In this document: piece after piece, positions 1 to 7,204 of the stretch
How positions within the stretch are numbered: the first letter of the stretch is position 1
How the letters are laid out: each line of letters starts with the position of its first letter
Assembly: GCA_937871985.1 (NCBI GenBank)
Contig: CALMPB010000163.1
Span: forward strand, 1 to 13,505
Length of the DNA: 13,505 nucleotides
Direction: 5' to 3'
From: an uncultured Burkholderiaceae bacterium
GTDB taxonomy: Bacteria; Pseudomonadota; Gammaproteobacteria; Burkholderiales; Burkholderiaceae
Notes under the pieces: generated by a model
Databases searched by the model: none
Told to the model about the DNA's origin: nothing
What the model saw: only the letters and a program-made list of their open reading frames with translations
Position numbers and translations under genes: made by a program

Positions 1-1137
1 TGTGCGGTGGGTTCTGGTGCAACGCAGGCGGCACCGCTTCGTGTTGGATTTATGGGACCCATGACGGGCCCGCTGGGTATAACGGGTCAGGAGATGCGCC
101 GTGGCTTTGATTTGGCATTGGAACATCTCAATGGGCGCATAGGCGGGCTGGAAACTGTGGTCTCGTACGCGAATGACCAAGCCAGCCCCAGCACGGCGGT
201 CGCTGAGTTAAGCCGTCTGGTCGAGAGGGAAGGGGTCTCCATTGTGGTTGGCGTTGCGGCATCGAATGTGGCGATGTCCATTGTGCAGCCCGCAGCAAAG
301 GCCGACGTCACACTGCTTCTGGCGCATGCGGGCCCGAACGAGCTCGCCGGGAAAGAGTGCGCCACAAATGTTTTTGCCATCGGACACCAGAACGAACAGT
401 TCGGCGCGGCAATGGGGCGTTATATCAAAGACGCCAATTTGCAGAAGCTTTACGCGATGAGCTTGGATTATCAGGGGGGGCGCGAAATGGTTGATGCCGT
501 CGAGTATGGCTTCGGTAAGCCGCTGATGGCCAAGACTTTTACGCCTATGTCCCAAGTCGATTTCGCACCCGAGTTAGCCCGGGTGCGTGCCGCACAGCCC
601 GACGGCTTGTTCGTGTTCTATCCGGGCAGCGCAGCGGTGGCATTCGTGCGCCAGTACGCGGGTACGGGTATGTCCAAGCAGGTTCCTCTGTTTGCGGTCG
701 GTGCGGTCACCGACTCATTGGTGATCAAGGCTCAAGGAGATGCCGCATTGGGCGTCATCAGCGCTAACACATGGAACTCGGGTATCCATAATCCGCAGAA
801 CGATCGATTCACTGCGGACTTCAAGGCTAAAAACGGAGGGCGGGAGCCCACTACGTTCTCCGCTCAGGCGTACGATACGGTCATGTATCTCGATGCTGCT
901 TTGCGCCAAACGAAGGGAGACCAGAAGCCGGAGGTACTGCGTGCTGCGCTGCGAGACAACAAAGAGTTCAAGTCTATCCGGGGACCGTTCAAGTTGAACA
1001 CCAATCAGTTTCCGATTCAGAACATGGTCATTCAGAGAGTGGAGAAAAATGAATCGGGAGGGTATGTGCAGAAAATCTTGACCGTGGTGAAGTCCGTGGG
1101 CGACCGCTTTGCCGAAGAATGCCCTCTGAATCGTTGA
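1..1137 (+). CDS. Liv/HAAT-type ABC transporter substrate-binding protein (5' partial)
   Basis: Periplasmic binding protein of the branched-chain amino acid (type I, Periplasmic_binding_6) family, which delivers ligand to the LivHM/LivGF importer encoded immediately downstream. The frame is open from base 1, so the true start and most of the signal peptide lie outside the window. The GTG at 7 is only the first possible start codon inside it. The mature part probably begins near the APLRVGFMGPMTG stretch, the typical first beta strand of the family. Later family features are the IVVGVAAS strand, the SLDYQGG segment and the TFSAQAYDTV segment near the C-terminus. Two cysteines (in GKEC and in EEC near the C-terminus) could form a disulfide. 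The ligand cannot be read from sequence. Members of this family bind branched-chain amino acids, amides, urea or aromatic acids, and the neighbouring oxygenase favours an aromatic or other organic acid (inference). Confidence 0.9.
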   Translation, partial: CAVGSGATQAAPLRVGFMGPMTGPLGITGQEMRRGFDLALEHLNGRIGGLETVVSYANDQASPSTAVAELSRLVEREGVSIVVGVAASNVAMSIVQPAAKADVTLLLAHAGPNELAGKECATNVFAIGHQNEQFGAAMGRYIKDANLQKLYAMSLDYQGGREMVDAVEYGFGKPLMAKTFTPMSQVDFAPELARVRAAQPDGLFVFYPGSAAVAFVRQYAGTGMSKQVPLFAVGAVTDSLVIKAQGDAALGVISANTWNSGIHNPQNDRFTADFKAKNGGREPTTFSAQAYDTVMYLDAALRQTKGDQKPEVLRAALRDNKEFKSIRGPFKLNTNQFPIQNMVIQRVEKNESGGYVQKILTVVKSVGDRFAEECPLNR

Positions 1138-1156
1138 TTGCGGTGGAAGAATTGAA

Positions 1157-2038
1157 ATGACAGCGGTGCTTTTTCTCGAGCAATTTTTATATGGAGTGCA
1201 GTTTGGGTTGATGCTTTTCCTGCTCTCGATCGGTGTAACGCTAATCTTCGGCGTGATGGGACTGGTAAACATTGCCCACGGATCCATGTTCATGATCGGA
1301 GCCTATCTCGGCTTTACGGTTGGTGAGCGATATGGGCCGCTGGCCGGCTTCGTGGCCGGCCTGCTAGGGGCGGCTATTGTGGCCTTCATCATCGAGATAG
1401 TGGTAATGCGGCGTATTTATCGCCGAGGGCACCTTGAACAGGTATTGGGTACGTTTGGCCTGATGTTGATCCTCAACGAGTTGGTGATCATGGTATGGGG
1501 TCGGGAGCCGTTACTGGCGTCGATGCCATCTTGGCTGACCGGCTCCATTCACTTTTTCGGCGATATGTATTACCCATCGTATCGCCTGGCAATCACGGCC
1601 ATGGCGCTCATAGTGGGTATCGCGATGTATTTGCTCCTGTCGTGCACCCGGGTCGGCATGCTGGTGAGGGCCAGTGCAGAAAAGCGAGGTGTAGCGGAAG
1701 CGCTTGGTGTCAATGTTGACGTGTTGTTTACAGTCGTTTTTGTGCTCAGCGCCGTCTTGGCCGCGTTGGCAGGCTTGATGATGGGACCGCTCATTACGGT
1801 GGAGTCCGGAGTTGGCGAGCCTCTATTGATTTTGGCTCTGGTGGTGATCATCGTGGGTGGGGCCGGGTCGCTGAAGGGCTGCCTGTTTGCCAGTTTGCTG
1901 ATCGGCATCATCGATACATTTGCTCGAGTTTACCTTGCGAACATGGGAGGGGGCGGACAAGCTCTGGCGAATATGGTTGTTTATATCCTGATGCTATTCG
2001 TGCTTTTGCTGCGTCCGCAAGGGCTGTTCAGTCGATGA
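1157..2038 (+). CDS. Branched-chain amino acid-type ABC transporter permease, LivH-like
   Basis: Inner-membrane permease subunit of 293 residues, the usual LivH length. It is strongly hydrophobic, with about eight membrane segments. It carries LivH hallmarks: GLVNIAHGSMFMIGAYLG near residue 35, the cytoplasmic RASAEKRGVAEALGV loop that contacts the ATPase, the VIIVGGAGSLKG segment, and the ending LLLRPQGLF. The start is set by GGAAGA at 1145-1150, six bases before the ATG, and the gene begins 19 bases after the binding-protein stop. It should pair with the LivM-like permease that follows to form the transport channel. The symbol is left empty because the substrate is unknown. Confidence 0.93.
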   Translation: MTAVLFLEQFLYGVQFGLMLFLLSIGVTLIFGVMGLVNIAHGSMFMIGAYLGFTVGERYGPLAGFVAGLLGAAIVAFIIEIVVMRRIYRRGHLEQVLGTFGLMLILNELVIMVWGREPLLASMPSWLTGSIHFFGDMYYPSYRLAITAMALIVGIAMYLLLSCTRVGMLVRASAEKRGVAEALGVNVDVLFTVVFVLSAVLAALAGLMMGPLITVESGVGEPLLILALVVIIVGGAGSLKGCLFASLLIGIIDTFARVYLANMGGGGQALANMVVYILMLFVLLLRPQGLFSR

Positions 2039-2997
2039 AAGGGAATTTGTTAATGTCGTCCTCTAGATTATGGCGTGGGCTGCGCGTTTCAAACGACCAC
2101 GACGAGAGAGTCTTTTTACTCCTTATATTGTTCGGAGCATGCGTATTGGTCGGCGTACTTGACCCTTATTCGCTCAAATTGATGGCAAAGGTGTTTGCGC
2201 TTTGGATTATCGTGCTCGGACTTCAGCAACTAACCCTCCATGCCGGGGTTCTCAGTCTTGGACACGGCGCTTTTGTGGCGGCCGGGAGCTATGTTGCTGG
2301 CATGCTCGCGTTGGGCGGGGAGCACTCTCTTTGGATCATGATCTTGGCCGTTACAGTCGTTTCTTGCTGTCTTGGCTTAATCGTGGGCGCGGCGGTGTTG
2401 CGTACGCAGGGTCTCTATCAGCTCATGGCGACGCTGGCGGTCGCGCAAATGGTGTTTTACGGTTTCCAAAGTCTGCGCTCGTTCGGTGGGGATGAGGGGT
2501 TCGCTATTAGCGCGCGTCCTATCGTCTTTGGTGGCTGGGGACTGGAAACCGATCGCGCCTTGACTTTGACTATTGTGGTGATAGCGTTTTTGTGCGCTGC
2601 GATAGTGGCTCGGCTGCGTGGTTCTGAGCTGGGCGCATTGATGCGGGCGAATAGGGATGATGCTCGGCGTCTTTCTAGCCTGGGCGGGAACCCGTATTTT
2701 GTAAGCCTGATGGCGTTCGTGTTTTCCGCAGTGCTGGCGGGGATTGGCGGCGCGATGTTGGCGCATGTCGCGCGCTATACCAGTCCGCAACTGGGTAATT
2801 GGCTGATGTCGGGCGAGTTGGTTGTGCTGATGCTTCTTGGTGGTGCAGCTACCCGGACGGGCCCTCTTCTGGCATGTGCCGCTATCGTGATGATTCAGGA
2901 AGTGCTGTCTCAATATACAGACCACTGGCTTTTTGTTCTTGGAGCGCTTGCGTTAGGACGCGTCCTTTGGGCCCCGGGCGAAAAGGAGCATGCATGA
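2035..2997 (+). CDS. Branched-chain amino acid-type ABC transporter permease, LivM-like
   Basis: Second inner-membrane permease of the importer, 320 residues, with many hydrophobic segments. LivM-type signatures are LSLGHGAFVAAGSYVAGML in the first third and MRANRDDARRLSSLGGNP, the ATPase-coupling loop, in the second half. The ATG at 2035 overlaps the preceding stop as ATGA, matching the ATGA overlap at the other end of the gene. However, that ATG has no clear Shine-Dalgarno, whereas an in-frame ATG at 2053 is preceded by AAAGGGA (2038-2044) at good spacing, so the translated protein may be 314 residues. It lacks the C-terminal ATPase fusion seen in some LivM-LivG proteins. Confidence 0.92.
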   Translation: MKGNLLMSSSRLWRGLRVSNDHDERVFLLLILFGACVLVGVLDPYSLKLMAKVFALWIIVLGLQQLTLHAGVLSLGHGAFVAAGSYVAGMLALGGEHSLWIMILAVTVVSCCLGLIVGAAVLRTQGLYQLMATLAVAQMVFYGFQSLRSFGGDEGFAISARPIVFGGWGLETDRALTLTIVVIAFLCAAIVARLRGSELGALMRANRDDARRLSSLGGNPYFVSLMAFVFSAVLAGIGGAMLAHVARYTSPQLGNWLMSGELVVLMLLGGAATRTGPLLACAAIVMIQEVLSQYTDHWLFVLGALALGRVLWAPGEKEHA

Positions 2998-3740
2998 AAC
3001 CCTCATCGGATGCCGTGCTGAGGCTTGAAGGCTTGACTAAGAATTTTGGCAAGCTCGCAGTGACTCGTTCAGTTTCGCTTGAAGTCGAGCATGGAGAAGT
3101 CCACGCTCTGATCGGGCCGAACGGAGCGGGGAAAAGCACATTGATGGCGCAAATTGCCGGCCAGTTAGCTCCGGACGCGGGCCGGGTATGGCTGAATAGT
3201 GTTGACGTTACAACATGGACTGCGCACCGTCGAGCGCGATTCGGCTTGGGCAGAACGTTCCAAATCAGTAGTGTGTTCCGAAGCATGAGTTCTTCGGATA
3301 ATGTGGCAATTGCGATAAATGCCCAGGCTAGGCGTTTTTCACCTTGGCGTTTGTTTGCTACGCAGCCTTCGAAAATCGAAGCCCAGCGTGCATTGACACA
3401 GGTAGGCCTTCATGTCGCCGAGCAACGAGCGGCGACCTTGGGCTATGGCGGTATACGTCAGTTAGAGCTGGCCATGGGCATCGCCATGTCGCCAACGATT
3501 CTTCTGTTGGACGAACCGCTTGCCGGTCTTAGCCAGGCCGAAGCTCATGCCGCGGTCTCGCTGTTGGGGACATTGCGAGAGCGCTTCGGGATGCTGCTCA
3601 TCGAGCACGATATGGATGCGGTGTTCAGTTTGGCTGACCGTATTTCTGTGTTGGTGGGAGGGGCGATCATCGCTACAGGCACTCCCGATCAGATTCGTAA
3701 TGATCCTCTTGTCCGTCAAGCATATTTGGGAGAAAGTTGA
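2994..3740 (+). CDS. Branched-chain amino acid-type ABC transporter ATP-binding protein, LivG-like
   Basis: Cytoplasmic ATPase subunit, 248 residues, that powers the importer with its LivF-like partner. Visible motifs are Walker A GPNGAGKST (41-49), Q-loop Gln90 in GRTFQ, Walker B ILLLDE (169-174) and the switch His205 in LLIEHD. The signature position reads LGYGG (149-153). LivG proteins commonly have a relaxed signature such as LAYGQ, so this is divergent but within the expected pattern. The reading frame is open upstream to 2799, but the ATG at 2994 is chosen because it follows AAAGGAG (2982-2988), overlaps the livM-like stop as ATGA, and places the protein start where the family starts. 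Confidence 0.93.
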   Translation: MKPSSDAVLRLEGLTKNFGKLAVTRSVSLEVEHGEVHALIGPNGAGKSTLMAQIAGQLAPDAGRVWLNSVDVTTWTAHRRARFGLGRTFQISSVFRSMSSSDNVAIAINAQARRFSPWRLFATQPSKIEAQRALTQVGLHVAEQRAATLGYGGIRQLELAMGIAMSPTILLLDEPLAGLSQAEAHAAVSLLGTLRERFGMLLIEHDMDAVFSLADRISVLVGGAIIATGTPDQIRNDPLVRQAYLGES

Positions 3741-4441
3741 TGTCTGGCACGCTTTTGTCCATCGACGGGATAACAGCATCGTACGGAGAAGCCCAAGCTC
3801 TGTTCGGCGTCCATTTACAGGTGCTCACTGGTCAGGTGGTGAGTTTGATGGGGCGTAACGGTATGGGGAAGTCGACGACCATCAAAGTACTAATGGGGAT
3901 GCTTCCGTTGCAAGGTGGGCAGATCGTCTTTGCTGGAAAGTCGCTGGGCTACCAGCGTACTCATCGGATCGCTCGGCTCGGAATCGGGCTGGTTCCAGAA
4001 GGCCGGCAGATTTTTTCGGCGCTGTCTGTCAAAGAGAATTTGATTGCAACCGCGCGGCCCAACGGCCCATGGAGTCTGGCAGAGGTGTTTTCTTTGTTTC
4101 CTCGCCTGCGTGAGCGTCAAGCCAATCTTGGAAGTCAGTTGTCGGGGGGCGAGCAACAGATGTTAGCGATTGGTCGAGCTTTGATGACCAATCCCCGACT
4201 CTTGATCTTGGATGAGGCGACAGAGGGTTTGGCGCCTTTGATCCGGGAAGAAATCTGGAGCACGATCAAAGAGCTACGCCGCAGGGGGCAATCGATTATC
4301 GTGGTGGACAAGAATATGGGGGCGCTACGTGAGTTGTGCGATCACCACTACGTGCTGGAGCGAGGCCGCACTATATGGGAGGGGGATGCTTCCAAGTTCG
4401 CTTCGAGTTTGACCGAGGTCTCGGCGCTCTTGAGTGTGTAG
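3740..4441 (+). CDS. Branched-chain amino acid-type ABC transporter ATP-binding protein, LivF-like
   Basis: Second ATPase of the importer, 233 residues. Motifs are Walker A GRNGMGKST (38-46), the LivF-typical VPEGRQIF segment (85-92), signature LSGGEQ (134-139) and Walker B LLILDE (154-159) followed by ATEGLAP. The switch-histidine position reads VDKN (Lys191). LivF proteins usually have VEQN there, so loss of the histidine is normal for the subfamily, but the lysine is a variant. The ATG at 3740 shares one base with the preceding TGA and has GGGAGA at 3728-3733, so it is preferred to the TTG at 3737. The five transporter genes are almost certainly one transcription unit. Confidence 0.93.
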   Translation: MSGTLLSIDGITASYGEAQALFGVHLQVLTGQVVSLMGRNGMGKSTTIKVLMGMLPLQGGQIVFAGKSLGYQRTHRIARLGIGLVPEGRQIFSALSVKENLIATARPNGPWSLAEVFSLFPRLRERQANLGSQLSGGEQQMLAIGRALMTNPRLLILDEATEGLAPLIREEIWSTIKELRRRGQSIIVVDKNMGALRELCDHHYVLERGRTIWEGDASKFASSLTEVSALLSV

Positions 4442-4487
4442 CCGGGCTTGCGGGTGAAGCCGAGGATCTAGATTTTTAAGGAAACAA

Positions 4488-4544
4488 GAGATTCATAAGT
4501 AAGCAGTGTTTACCTAGGAGATTCATATGTCAGCAGTGTCTGCC
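4488..4544 (+). repeat. Imperfect 30-bp tandem repeat around the Rieske gene start
   Basis: Bases 4488-4514 and 4518-4544 match at 23 of 27 positions with a period of exactly 30. Both copies contain GAGATTCATA followed by AGCAGTGT. The second copy holds the Shine-Dalgarno and ATG of the oxygenase gene, while in the first the ATG has become AAG. It could be a duplicated translation-initiation region with one copy dead, or a pair of direct-repeat operator sites. Confidence 0.75.
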
Positions 4545-5591
4545 CATCCCGGGAGTCTGGCCGCAACTGGGCAATTTTTACTTAATACATGGTACGTGGC
4601 GGCCTTGTCGAGCGATGTTGGTCGCACTCCCCATGCGGTTCGTATCTGTGGGGAGCCTTTAGTTTTTTATCGTACCGAGGGTGGTCGTGCGGTAGCCATG
4701 CAGGATCGCTGTCCTCATCGATTGGCGCCTTTATCCTTGGGGACGGTGCAAGGGGACGCCATTCAATGCGCTTATCACGGCATCAAGTTCGACTGCTCCG
4801 GTCGCTGTGTAGAGATTCCCGGAGATGCGAGAACAGGCGATCGCCTACCGCAGCAGTTTGATGTTCCTTCTTACGCGACTCAGGAGGCAGCCGGGTTTGT
4901 GTGGGTTTGGCTTGGAGATCAGGCGCTGGCGTCTTCCACGCCTCTTCCTCCTTTTACGGACTATCTTGAGAAGTCGGGTTGGGAGCGGTTCCAGGGTTAT
5001 CAATATACTAAGGCCGATGTGGCGCTTGTCATCGATAATCTGCTGGACTTGTCCCACGAGGCGTTTCTTCATCCGAAGACGATAGGCAACGTTGCTGTGG
5101 GCGAATCTCCCGCAAAAACGATGGTTTTGGAAAAAACGATAGAAGTCGAGCGATTAATGCCGAATTGCCCGCCTCCCGTCATGTTCAAGAAGGCAGCCGG
5201 ATTCAGCGGAAACATCGACCGTTATCAGCGGGTCGTCTTCACGCCTCCCGCGTTCTGTATTGTGGTGCGCGCCACGCCGGTTACGGGCTCCACAGGTGAG
5301 TCACTGGAATGGTTTGTGCATCATTTGCTTACTCCGGAAAAAACAGGTTCCACGCATTATTTCTTTGCCTTAACGCGGAATTTCGCATTGGGCAATCCCA
5401 CCGTGACGGAAACGCTACGTCAGGGGGCGGTTCGGACCTTGGACGAGGATCGCGTCATGCTTGAGGCACAGCAATGTACCCTCATGGAGGTTCCGCTGGA
5501 AAGCCGTCGCCTGCATACGTCTTTCGACGGAGCGCCTACAGCGGGTCGCAAGCTGATGGAGCGACTCCTCTCTGAAGAGTCCCAACTCTAA
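4527..5591 (+). CDS. Rieske non-heme iron oxygenase, VanA-like (oxygenase component)
   Basis: Aromatic-ring-hydroxylating/O-demethylating type oxygenase of 354 residues, the size of single-subunit (alpha-only) enzymes such as vanillate demethylase VanA. The Rieske [2Fe-2S] ligands are Cys62 and His64 in CPHR, and Cys81 and His84 in CAYH. The catalytic iron site is Asp174 (bridging), His177 and His182 in DLSHEAFLH, with Asp308 in LDEDRVMLEAQQ as the likely third ligand. The start has AGGAG at 4516-4520, six bases before the ATG. These enzymes need a reductase partner (VanB-like), and none is encoded in the window. The family spans O-demethylases, ring hydroxylases and N-demethylases, so the substrate is not predictable. 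Its position behind the importer suggests that it acts on the imported compound (inference). Confidence 0.93.
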   Translation: MSAVSAHPGSLAATGQFLLNTWYVAALSSDVGRTPHAVRICGEPLVFYRTEGGRAVAMQDRCPHRLAPLSLGTVQGDAIQCAYHGIKFDCSGRCVEIPGDARTGDRLPQQFDVPSYATQEAAGFVWVWLGDQALASSTPLPPFTDYLEKSGWERFQGYQYTKADVALVIDNLLDLSHEAFLHPKTIGNVAVGESPAKTMVLEKTIEVERLMPNCPPPVMFKKAAGFSGNIDRYQRVVFTPPAFCIVVRATPVTGSTGESLEWFVHHLLTPEKTGSTHYFFALTRNFALGNPTVTETLRQGAVRTLDEDRVMLEAQQCTLMEVPLESRRLHTSFDGAPTAGRKLMERLLSEESQL

Positions 5592-5668
5592 ACCGGGGAT
5601 CCCAATACCGGCCGCCGGGGGGGGCGTCAACCTTCGTCTTCGCGGGCGATCAATATTGAGGAGATGAT
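5592..5668. other. Intergenic spacer with an 8-G tract
   Basis: A 77-base gap between the oxygenase stop and the next ORF. It contains the palindrome GGGATCCC, then a run of eight G at 5617-5624. A purine-rich Shine-Dalgarno (GAGGAG, 5658-5663) follows just before the ATG at 5669. No convincing promoter or terminator was found. The G run could be prone to slippage, but nothing shows that it is. Confidence 0.4.
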
Positions 5669-5902
5669 ATGGAAGCGAGTAATAACAGTATCCGGAATGC
5701 AGACGGGCTCGATCTCAGCCAAAAAGGTATTGCAAGTCTGGAAGAATCCGCTGGTTTAAGCACTGAACGGGGGGAAGCAAGAACCGGGAACGTAGTGGAT
5801 CACTTGGCAGAAAGTAGCACTTTCGAAAGAAGACTCCTCCATGGTAGAGTCGCTTCAAACAAGCAGATTATGAGATTTGCGGCGTGTGTGATGTCGGTTT
5901 AA
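5669..5902 (+). CDS. Hypothetical small protein, 77 aa, unrecognised and doubtful
   Basis: I do not recognise this product. It is hydrophilic and charged over its first 60 residues, with no signal peptide, membrane segment or metal motif, and it has a single cysteine near the C-terminus. In its favour are a strong Shine-Dalgarno (GAGGAG, 5658-5663) five bases before the ATG and its position in line with the flanking genes. Against it are codon use unlike its neighbours (third-position GC near one half and four AGA arginine codons) and a lack of visible protein motifs. It may be a real small protein, a remnant of a gene lost between the oxygenase and the citrate-synthase-like gene, or a chance ORF in an untranslated leader. 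Confidence 0.4.
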   Translation: MEASNNSIRNADGLDLSQKGIASLEESAGLSTERGEARTGNVVDHLAESSTFERRLLHGRVASNKQIMRFAACVMSV

Positions 5903-5921
5903 TAGTATTCGAGTATCTGTC

Positions 5922-7157
5922 ATGATGAATTCCGCGTTAGGGGCCGAAGAGGTAATGAGGCTTTTGGGCATAAAGAAGCAGACGCTGTATGCGTATGCGA
6001 GTAGGGGACTCCTGCGCCGTATTGCTGCGCCGGGCTCCAAACGGTCATTTTATGCACGCGAGGACGTCGAAAAGCTTATCAATCGAAAGCAGGAGCGAGA
6101 AAGCCCGTATGGCGGAAGCGCCAGGCAATTTCCGGCGGTCAATTCAGGGTTCGTTGCAAGCGCCATCACCGAAATTTTACCGGGTGGACCAAGGTATCGT
6201 GGGTATGATGCTCAAGCGTTGGCGATGCATCCAGGCAGGATCGAAAATGTCGCTGAGTTGCTTTGGACGGGTGTGCTGACGGACGAATTGCTTGTGTGGG
6301 ATTACGAGCAAATACCCGAGAATCTTGAGGCGGCTGTGGGGGCGTTGCAAGTTGGCGAGCATCCCGTTCCTTTTCTTCGTGTCATGTGCAATGCATCATT
6401 GGTGCTGGGGGCCTCTGCAGCGACGGAGATACGATCTGGCAGTACGCAACGGCTGGCGCGGCGGCTTGTTGCAACGTATGCAGGCTGCCTTGCCTACTTA
6501 ACACCTCATGGTACTTTCGTGCGACCGCAAGCCGACGATACTATTGCACGGATTGCGGCGCGCGGCCTTGGAATTAAAGCTCACGCAGAATCCATCGCGG
6601 CATTGGACGCTGTTTTCATCTGGTGTGCGGATCACGAGGTTTCGCCGGCTACTCATACCGCTAGGCTGATCGCCTCGACAGGTGCTGGCCTGCATGGATG
6701 TTTAATCGGGGCAATTGCGGCCTACTCGGGAAGCGCTTTGGGCGGCAGTTGCGACCGTGCGGAAGAGTTCGTCTCGGGCAGACCTAGTACGGCACAGTTC
6801 AAGGACATGGCATTTAAGGCGGCACGTACTGGAAGCCAACTGCCCGGATTTGGGCAGACAGTAGGTCCCGATGGAGACCCACGCGCGCTCGGCTTGCTGA
6901 AAGTCGCCTCGGAAGTAGCATCGACCAAAGCATTGGACGACATAAAGTGGATGATGGATATTGCGCGCAACGAAGCGAATATGGGGCCGTCGCTAGAGCT
7001 CGGCCTTATCGCCGTAGCGCGAGCTCTCGGGTTACCACCCAGAGGCGCATCGGCGTTGTGGGCGGTAGGACAAAGCGTTGGATGGGTCGCCCATGTCATG
7101 GAGCAGCGCTTGGTAGGAACTCAAGTCAGGTCTCGAACCAATGGCAGCACGGCCTAG
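5922..7157 (+). CDS. HTH-citrate synthase fold fusion protein with a degenerate active site
   Basis: The protein has 411 residues. Residues 5-55 form a MerR/excisionase-type helix-turn-helix domain (EEVMRLLGIKKQTLYAYASRG, then a wing ending FYAREDVEKL). Residues from about 70 to the end follow the citrate synthase family: YRGYDA (92-97), ADHE (236-239), GFG..V (309-314), DPR (319-321), a PSLELGL segment (356-362) and GWVAH (387-391). Against pig citrate synthase, oxaloacetate-binding His238 and Arg329 are kept as His238 and Arg321. Catalytic His274 is replaced by Leu273 (ALGG instead of HGG-type), His320 by Gln312 (GFGQ), Asp375 by Glu359 and Arg401 by Gln384. Ordinary citrate synthase activity is therefore unlikely, and a sensor/regulator role or altered chemistry is plausible (inference). 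ATG codons at 5922 and 5925 are both possible starts, and the Shine-Dalgarno is weak. HTH-citrate synthase fusions are a known annotated family, but their role is poorly understood. Confidence 0.88.
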   Translation: MMNSALGAEEVMRLLGIKKQTLYAYASRGLLRRIAAPGSKRSFYAREDVEKLINRKQERESPYGGSARQFPAVNSGFVASAITEILPGGPRYRGYDAQALAMHPGRIENVAELLWTGVLTDELLVWDYEQIPENLEAAVGALQVGEHPVPFLRVMCNASLVLGASAATEIRSGSTQRLARRLVATYAGCLAYLTPHGTFVRPQADDTIARIAARGLGIKAHAESIAALDAVFIWCADHEVSPATHTARLIASTGAGLHGCLIGAIAAYSGSALGGSCDRAEEFVSGRPSTAQFKDMAFKAARTGSQLPGFGQTVGPDGDPRALGLLKVASEVASTKALDDIKWMMDIARNEANMGPSLELGLIAVARALGLPPRGASALWAVGQSVGWVAHVMEQRLVGTQVRSRTNGSTA

Positions 7158-7204
7158 TGCTCCTTACGCTACGTGGCTTCTCGCTTATAGAGGCCAGAGG
7201 TTGC
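7158..7204. terminator. Possible hairpin between convergent genes
   Basis: The only structure in this 47-base gap between converging genes is an inverted repeat: GGCTTCT (7175-7181) can pair with AGAGGCC (7189-7195), with one G-U pair and a 7-base loop. No T-tract follows on either strand, so its role as a terminator is uncertain. The gap also coincides with the change in base composition. Confidence 0.3.

Noticed and set aside
2799..2993. N-terminal extension of the LivG-like protein
   Set aside because: It overlaps the LivM-like gene by nearly 200 bases, has no family similarity, and the ATG at 2994 has a good Shine-Dalgarno and an ATGA overlap.
4441..4480. Possible terminator after the LivF-like gene
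   Set aside because: GGCTT and AAGCC can form only a 5-bp stem with a 7-base loop, and the T-run starts about 13 bases later, too far away, so read-through into the oxygenase gene is more likely.
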